Shown piece by piece: positions 58,748-64,000 of a DNA stretch of 64,000 nt. The stretch's first letter is position 1. Each line of letters opens with the position of its first letter. Made by a program: the position numbers and the translations under genes. The DNA is from Alphaproteobacteria bacterium UBA998 (GTDB lineage: Bacteria > Pseudomonadota > Alphaproteobacteria > Rickettsiales > UBA998). The notes under the pieces were generated by a model. The model was not told the origin of the DNA. It saw only the letters and a program-made list of their open reading frames with translations, and did no database searches. The stretch spans positions 7,755-71,754 of the forward strand of contig DBAY01000057.1 of NCBI GenBank assembly GCA_002291925.1. Direction: 5' to 3'.

Positions 58748-61057
58748 ATGACTTTGGCTGCAAACCTCGGATTTCCTCGCATCGGCACCCACCGGGAGCT
58801 GAAAACGGCGCTGGAAAGCTTCTGGAAAGGCGCAATTTCCGAGGCGCAGCTCATGTCCACCGCCGGCGAACTGCGTGCCCGCCACTGGCAATTGCAGAAG
58901 CAGGCCGGCATCGAGCATATCCCCAGCAACGATTTCTCGCTCTACGACCAGGTGCTGGATACCATCGCCATGGTCGGCGCGGTGCCGGAGCGTTACGGGC
59001 GCGTGAGCGGCGAGGTGGACCTGACCACCTATTTCGCGATGGCCCGAGGGCGTCAGGCTGGCGGGCAGGACGTGGTGGCCATGGAAATGACCAAGTGGTT
59101 CGATACGAACTACCATTACATCGTTCCAGAATTCCATGCGGGCCAGCGTTTTAGCCTTGGCAGCACCAAGGCGCTGCGCGAGTTCGAGGAAGCCAAGGCC
59201 AAGGGCATCGTGACCCGCCCGGTGCTGCTTGGCCCGGTCAGCTTCCTGCTGCTCGGCAAGGTGCGCGATGATTCCGACCGATGGGATCTGCTGGACGGGC
59301 TGCTGCCGGTGTATGAGGACCTGCTGAAGCGCCTGCATAGCGCCGGGGCGGAGTGGGTGCAGATCGACGAGCCCTGCCTCGTGCTCGATCTCGACCAGCG
59401 CGCTAAGGTGGCTTACCAGACGGCGTATAATGCGCTTTCTTCCGCGTCACCGCTGAAAATCATGCTCGCCACCTATTTCGGGGCGATTGGCGATAATCTG
59501 GAGCTGGTGGCCAGCCTACCGGTGGCCGGGGTGCATGTGGACCTCGTGCGCGCGCCGGAGCAGTTGGAGGCGGTCGCCAAGGCACTGCCGTTCACGCACT
59601 GGCTGTCGGTTGGCGTGGTGGATGGGCGCAATATCTGGAAGACCGACCTGGAGGCGGCCGAGAAGATCGTCCGCAAGGCGGCGGAACTGCGCGGCGGCAC
59701 GGCGCAATTGATGGTGGCTCCAAGCTGCTCGCTGCTGCACTCGCCGGTCGATCTGGTGGAGGAAAAGAAGCTCAGCGCCGATCTGAAGAGCTGGCTTGCC
59801 TTCGCCACGCAGAAACTGTCGGAAGTCCGCCTGCTGGCCGAAGCGTCCAACGGTCACAAGGATCGCGAGGCGTTTGCCACCAATGCGAAGCTGATCGCCT
59901 CGCGCAAGGCCTCGCCACGCATCCATGATGCCAAGGTGAAGCAGCGCATGGCCGCGATCAGCAAGGACATGGCGCAGCGCCAGAGCCCGTTCAAGGCGCG
60001 CATCGCCAAGCAGCAGGCGCTGCTGGGCCTGCCGCTGTTGCCGACCACGACCATCGGCTCCTTCCCGCAGACCCATGACGTGCGCGAATCGCGTGCCCTG
60101 TTCAAGCGCGGCGACCTCTCGAAGGATCAGTACGAGATGTTCCTCGAGCAGAAAACCGCCGAGGCCATGAAATGGCAGGACGAGATCGGCATCGATGTGC
60201 CGGTGCATGGCGAGTTCGAGCGCAACGACATGGTAGAATATTTCGGCGAGCAGCTCTCCGGCTTTGCCTTCACCCAGAATGGCTGGGTGCAGAGCTATGG
60301 CTCGCGCTGCGTGAAGCCGCCGATCATCTTCGGCGATGTCAGCCGCCCCGAGCCGATGACGGTGCGCTGGAGCCAGTTCGCCCAGTCGAAAACGAAGAAG
60401 CCCGTGAAGGGCATGCTCACCGGCCCGGTGACCATCCTGCAATGGAGCTTCGTGCGCGACGATCAGCCGCGTTCCGAAACCTGCCGCCAGATTGCGCTGG
60501 CCATCCGTGACGAGGTGGTGGATCTGGAAAAGGCGGGCATCCGCATCATCCAGATCGACGAGCCCGCGCTGCGCGAGGGGCTGCCGCTGCGCCAGTCCGA
60601 CTGGAAGACTTACCTCGACTGGGCGGTGGAGAGCTTCCGCCTCTGCGCCTCCGGCGTGGATGACGCGACGCAGATTCACACCCACATGTGCTATTCGGAG
60701 TTCAACGACATCATTGACGCCATCGCGGCGCTGGATGCCGACGTGATTTCCATCGAAACCTCGCGCTCCGCCATGGAACTGCTGGATGCCTTCGCAACGT
60801 TCAAATACCCGAACGAGATCGGGCCGGGCGTCTATGACATCCACAGCCCCCGCGTGCCCAACCAGCGCGAGATGGAAGCCCTGCTGGAGAAGGCGCTGGA
60901 CGTGCTGGCGCCCGAGCAGCTCTGGGTCAACCCCGATTGCGGCCTGAAAACCCGCGGCTGGGCCGAGGTGAAGCCCGCCCTCGTGGCGATGGTGGAGGCG
61001 GCCCGGTCCCTGCGGGAAAAGCTGGAATCCGAAGGGAAAAAGCGCGCGACGGCCTGA
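58748..61057 (+). CDS. metE: Cobalamin-independent methionine synthase
   Basis: A 769-residue enzyme that transfers a methyl group from methyltetrahydrofolate to homocysteine. It shows NLGFPRIGTHRELKTALESF at the N-terminus, TTTIGSFPQTHDVRESRALF, VHGEFERNDMVEYF, GPVTILQWSFVRDDQPR and IQIDEPALREGLPLR; zinc ligands lie in HTHMCYSEF, E of SIETSRSAMEL and NPDCGLKTR. ATG at 58748 follows TTGGAG. No SAM or B12 riboswitch can fit in the 14-base gap. Confidence 0.96.
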   Translation: MTLAANLGFPRIGTHRELKTALESFWKGAISEAQLMSTAGELRARHWQLQKQAGIEHIPSNDFSLYDQVLDTIAMVGAVPERYGRVSGEVDLTTYFAMARGRQAGGQDVVAMEMTKWFDTNYHYIVPEFHAGQRFSLGSTKALREFEEAKAKGIVTRPVLLGPVSFLLLGKVRDDSDRWDLLDGLLPVYEDLLKRLHSAGAEWVQIDEPCLVLDLDQRAKVAYQTAYNALSSASPLKIMLATYFGAIGDNLELVASLPVAGVHVDLVRAPEQLEAVAKALPFTHWLSVGVVDGRNIWKTDLEAAEKIVRKAAELRGGTAQLMVAPSCSLLHSPVDLVEEKKLSADLKSWLAFATQKLSEVRLLAEASNGHKDREAFATNAKLIASRKASPRIHDAKVKQRMAAISKDMAQRQSPFKARIAKQQALLGLPLLPTTTIGSFPQTHDVRESRALFKRGDLSKDQYEMFLEQKTAEAMKWQDEIGIDVPVHGEFERNDMVEYFGEQLSGFAFTQNGWVQSYGSRCVKPPIIFGDVSRPEPMTVRWSQFAQSKTKKPVKGMLTGPVTILQWSFVRDDQPRSETCRQIALAIRDEVVDLEKAGIRIIQIDEPALREGLPLRQSDWKTYLDWAVESFRLCASGVDDATQIHTHMCYSEFNDIIDAIAALDADVISIETSRSAMELLDAFATFKYPNEIGPGVYDIHSPRVPNQREMEALLEKALDVLAPEQLWVNPDCGLKTRGWAEVKPALVAMVEAARSLREKLESEGKKRATA

Positions 61058-61145
61058 CTTTTGTGACGGTCGCGTGACGGCAGGTGGTTTTGGAGTTGAT
61101 AGCCGGTCTGCAGGGGGGTAAGGACAGCATAAAAAAGTTTGCATT

Positions 61146-62465
61146 ATGCTTTTATCCGCGCCATCTCACATAACACTGATTCCACGCGCATTCGCCGCAC
61201 ATTCACTGCGGATTGCGCGGCATGCACAACATCTTTCAGGCAATATCAATACGGCCGTGGGAGCGGTCATCTGGAAAGAAACGCCTGACGGGCGTTATCA
61301 GGGCATTGCAGTCAATGCCAACCGTTTTCCGGCAGGCCTTTCACGGCATGATGTACGCTACACCAAGCGCTATTTTACTGATTTTGATTTGCATGCTGAG
61401 AAGGGAGCGGTTGTGATTGCCGCCCGTGCCGGAAAATCCACGGCGGATGCGATTTGCACCACCACACACTGCCCTTGTTTTGAATGTACCAACATGATGA
61501 TTGAGGCGGGCATTCGCGAAGTAATCATTGATGGCGCGCAAAAAATGCGCCCCCGCTGGTTTGAAGTTTGGCACCCCAAGGGTCAGGTGACGCTCGATAT
61601 GCTCAAGCGGGCAGGCGTGCAGGTTGAAGTGCATGACTTGCGCCTCAATGAACAGAACGAACCGGACATACGCATGTCAAAGGAAGAATTGGACAAGCAG
61701 CCTCCGAAACGCTTTGCCATCAGCGATAGCCCACGCGTGGTTTCCACGGAGCGCGGCACTGCCCTGTTTCATCGCTCACTTTACGAGACATCCATACAGA
61801 CAAGTCGTGAGCCGGATCCATGGCTGGCTGTTCCGGCGAATTTTGACAATAACCTATGTGGCCTTCCCATTTTAGTGCAGAGGGCAGCCCATGCGGCGCG
61901 CATTGAACTGGACAGGCAGAGAAAACTAAATCCGAGCTATCCGCTCCATGCGGCCGTTATATTTGACGAGCGGCAGCCGAGAGGCAAACTTCAAGTTGAA
62001 ACTTCAAAACCACCCAGGGGTTCTGAAGAAATGGCCCACACCCCGGAAGGCGCACAGGCATGGTCACTGGCTCCGGGAAAGCTGGCCGTGGCGCACGCGG
62101 CGCGTGACGGCATGGCGATGGAAGGAAAAAGTGTTTACCTGACCCATGCGCCGGGCTCTCGCGAGGCGGTGGTGTTGGCCGGGGCCGGTATTGCGCGCCT
62201 TTACATCGATTCGCGCAGTCTGCCCGAGCACCTCGATAATGCGCTAGCGGACCGGTTATGGAAAGGCTATGTGGCTTTGATGGAGGCGGGTGTCGAAGTG
62301 ATTTTCTTGCACGCTAAGGAACAGAGCATAGTTGTTGAAAGTATTCGCCGGTCCTGCTCGCAAGAGGTGCAGGAAGATATTCATATCATGGATTTAGCTC
62401 CGGCAAAATCATGGGCAGCAAGCCATGTGAGAACCAGAGTGCAAAATAATGCAAGGAACCGTTGA
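61146..62465 (+). CDS. Tandem deaminase: active N-domain and catalytically dead C-domain
   Basis: The 439-residue protein contains a dCMP/ComEB-like deaminase domain (about 30-165). DLHAEKGAVVIAARAG supplies the zinc His83 and catalytic Glu85, and ICTTTHCPCFECTNMMIEAG supplies Cys111 and Cys114. The second half (about 245-390) is a diverged copy: AVAHAARDGMAMEG replaces HAE with HAA, and SVYLTHAPGSREAVVLAGAG replaces the CPCxxC pair with APGSRE, so it cannot bind zinc. The substrate is unknown, and the first domain may act on free nucleotides or on nucleic acid. It stands alone between metE and gyrA. Confidence 0.8.
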   Translation: MLLSAPSHITLIPRAFAAHSLRIARHAQHLSGNINTAVGAVIWKETPDGRYQGIAVNANRFPAGLSRHDVRYTKRYFTDFDLHAEKGAVVIAARAGKSTADAICTTTHCPCFECTNMMIEAGIREVIIDGAQKMRPRWFEVWHPKGQVTLDMLKRAGVQVEVHDLRLNEQNEPDIRMSKEELDKQPPKRFAISDSPRVVSTERGTALFHRSLYETSIQTSREPDPWLAVPANFDNNLCGLPILVQRAAHAARIELDRQRKLNPSYPLHAAVIFDERQPRGKLQVETSKPPRGSEEMAHTPEGAQAWSLAPGKLAVAHAARDGMAMEGKSVYLTHAPGSREAVVLAGAGIARLYIDSRSLPEHLDNALADRLWKGYVALMEAGVEVIFLHAKEQSIVVESIRRSCSQEVQEDIHIMDLAPAKSWAASHVRTRVQNNARNR

Positions 62466-62553
62466 AACCAGTAAGTTCTGGCGCCTCTGCCATTGATTAA
62501 CACCCCTCCCGCTGCTATATCCTCTTAAGCAGAAACTTATGAGGGTTTCCCTG

Positions 62554-64000
62554 TGGTTGAAAGTGCTTCCGGTTCGCTTGGTCTGAAGACCGTCTCCATC
62601 GCCTCGGAGATGAAAAAATCCTACCTCGATTACGCGATGAGCGTCATCGTCTCCCGCGCTATTCCGGACGTGCGCGACGGCCTGAAGCCGGTGCATCGGC
62701 GCATCCTCTACGCCATGATGGAATCGGGCTTCGATTACAACAAGCCCTACAAGAAATCCGCCCGTATCGTCGGTGACGTGATGGGTAAATACCACCCGCA
62801 CGGCGACTCCGCGATCTACGACGCCTTGGTGCGTATGGCGCAGGACTTCTCCATGTCCACCCCGCTGGTGGACGGGCAGGGGAACTTCGGCTCCATGGAC
62901 GGCGACCCGGCGGCGGCGATGCGCTACACGGAATCCCGCCTCGCCAAGGTTGCGCAGCTTGCCTTGCTGGAGGACATCGACAAGGACACGGTGCGCTGGC
63001 AGGACAATTATGACGGCTCCGAGCAGGAGCCGACCGTGCTGCCCGCCCGCTTCCCCAACGTGCTGGTGAACGGCGCGAACGGCATCGCGGTGGGCATGGC
63101 CACCAACATCCCCCCGCACAATCTTGGCGAGATCGTGGACGCCACCTGCAAGCTCATTGATGAGCCGGAGACCACCATCGACGAGCTGATGCAGATCGTC
63201 CCCGGCCCGGACTTCCCGACCGGCGGCATCATCCTCGGTCGCTCCGGTGCTCATTCGGCGGCGCATACGGGCCGTGGCTCCGTCATCATGCGCGGCAAGA
63301 CGGAAATCGAGGAGAGCAAGGGCGGCAAGGCGGCCATCATCATCACCGAGGTTCCGTATCAGGTGAACAAGGCGCGGCTGGTCGAGAAAATCGCCGAGCT
63401 GGTGCGCGAGAAGAAGATCGAAGGCATCAGCGACCTGCGTGATGAGTCAGACAAATCCGGCGTGCGCGTGGTTGTCGAGGTGAAGAAGGACGCCGTGCCA
63501 GACGTGGTGTTGGCGCAGCTCTACAGCTACACGCCGCTGCAATGCAGCTTCCCCGTCAATGCGCTGGCGCTGAACAATGGCCGCCCGCAGGTGATGAACC
63601 TGAAGGACGTGCTGGAAGCCTTCATCACCTTCCGCGAGGAAGTCATCACCAAGCGCACGCATTACCTGCTGAACAAGGCGCGCGACAAGGCGCACACCTT
63701 GATCGGCCTCGCCATTGCGGTGGCGAATATTGACGAGGTGATCCAAGTGATCCGCAGCGCGCCGGACCCTGTCGTCGCCCGTGAGGAACTGATGCGCCGC
63801 GACTGGAACGCCGCCGACGTGCTGCCTTTGCTGGCGCTGGTGGATGACAAGCGCAACGCCATTATCAACGCCGAGCGCATCAAGTTCACCGAGGAGCAGG
63901 CCCGCGCCATCCTCGAGCTTCGCCTGCAACGCCTCACCGGCCTCGAGCGCGATAAGATCGACGGCGAGTTGAAGGAACTGGGCGCGGAGATTTCGCGCTA
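62554..64000 (+). CDS. gyrA: DNA gyrase subunit A (5' part, runs off the window)
   Basis: At least 482 codons are present with no stop. The GTG start at 62554 follows TATGAGG. It shows SYLDYAMSVIVSRAIPDVRD, the quinolone region KYHPHGDSAIYDALVRMAQD (Ser and Asp at the usual resistance positions are wild type), the catalytic Tyr in AAAMRYTESRLAK, and GNFGSMDGDPAAAMRY typical of GyrA rather than ParC. The C-terminal pinwheel lies beyond the window. Confidence 0.95.

Noticed and set aside
59516..61144. 542-codon frame antisense to metE
   Set aside because: Explained as the shadow of metE, with no recognisable motif.

Overview
The window is a GC-rich chromosomal segment whose gene content points to a free-living alphaproteobacterium. 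Evidence includes a polyhydroxyalkanoate (PHA) cluster with PhaR, an alphaproteobacterial-type uracil-DNA glycosylase, ETF-ubiquinone oxidoreductase, Coq7 (ubiquinone synthesis), small genes packed by ATGA stop/start overlaps, and many short palindromic intergenic repeats. I cannot place it to genus. Almost all of it is housekeeping DNA; the few accessory pieces are named below.

Layout. 0-2.5 kb: dsbB-coq7, tRNA-Leu(CAA), the tail of a lost tyrosine integrase, an IS1595-family element with perfect ends, tRNA-Phe. 2.5-9 kb: trhO-yacG, a Nudix protein, radC, purE-purK, a membrane-anchored pentapeptide-repeat protein and a LOG-family protein. 9.4-13.5 kb: PHA synthesis (phaE-like, phaC, phaA, phaB on the minus strand, phaR divergent). 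13.5-23.9 kb: an EAL protein, DUF721, rnhB, slt, a uracil-DNA glycosylase, ETF-QO, a TPR protein and ispE. 23.9-28.7 kb: two large divergent genes I cannot assign to any family; one is an internal tandem duplication. 28.8-33.5 kb: an EI24/CysZ-like membrane protein, a GIY-YIG protein, tRNA-Pro, dapA, smpB, an unknown gene and gloB. 33.5-38.3 kb: a secreted AlgE-type mannuronan C5-epimerase, tRNA-Leu(TAA), an outer-membrane barrel and znuC-znuB.

38.4-45 kb: tig-clpP, DUF4236, a RimB-RimK fusion, tRNA-Arg and a GH37 trehalase-like enzyme. 45-48.4 kb: an iron block with Fur-like sites (TIGR03118-type propeller, bfd, bfr, and a thioredoxin-fold/2-oxoglutarate oxygenase fusion). 48.4-64 kb: serA, serC, an alpha/beta hydrolase, two glycosyltransferases, thrS, infC, folE, hisI, metE, a double-domain deaminase, and the 5' part of gyrA, which runs off the window.

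Cooperating sets. PhaA and PhaB supply hydroxybutyryl-CoA to PhaC. Bfd/Bfr handle stored iron under probable Fur control. SerA and SerC give two of the three serine steps. ZnuB/ZnuC form the core of a zinc importer whose binding protein is elsewhere. The strongest candidates for undescribed biology are the orphan pair at 23.9-28.7 kb, the deaminase with a dead second domain at 61.1-62.5 kb, and the oxygenase fusion at 47.3-48.4 kb. No CRISPR array, prophage or rRNA operon was seen.
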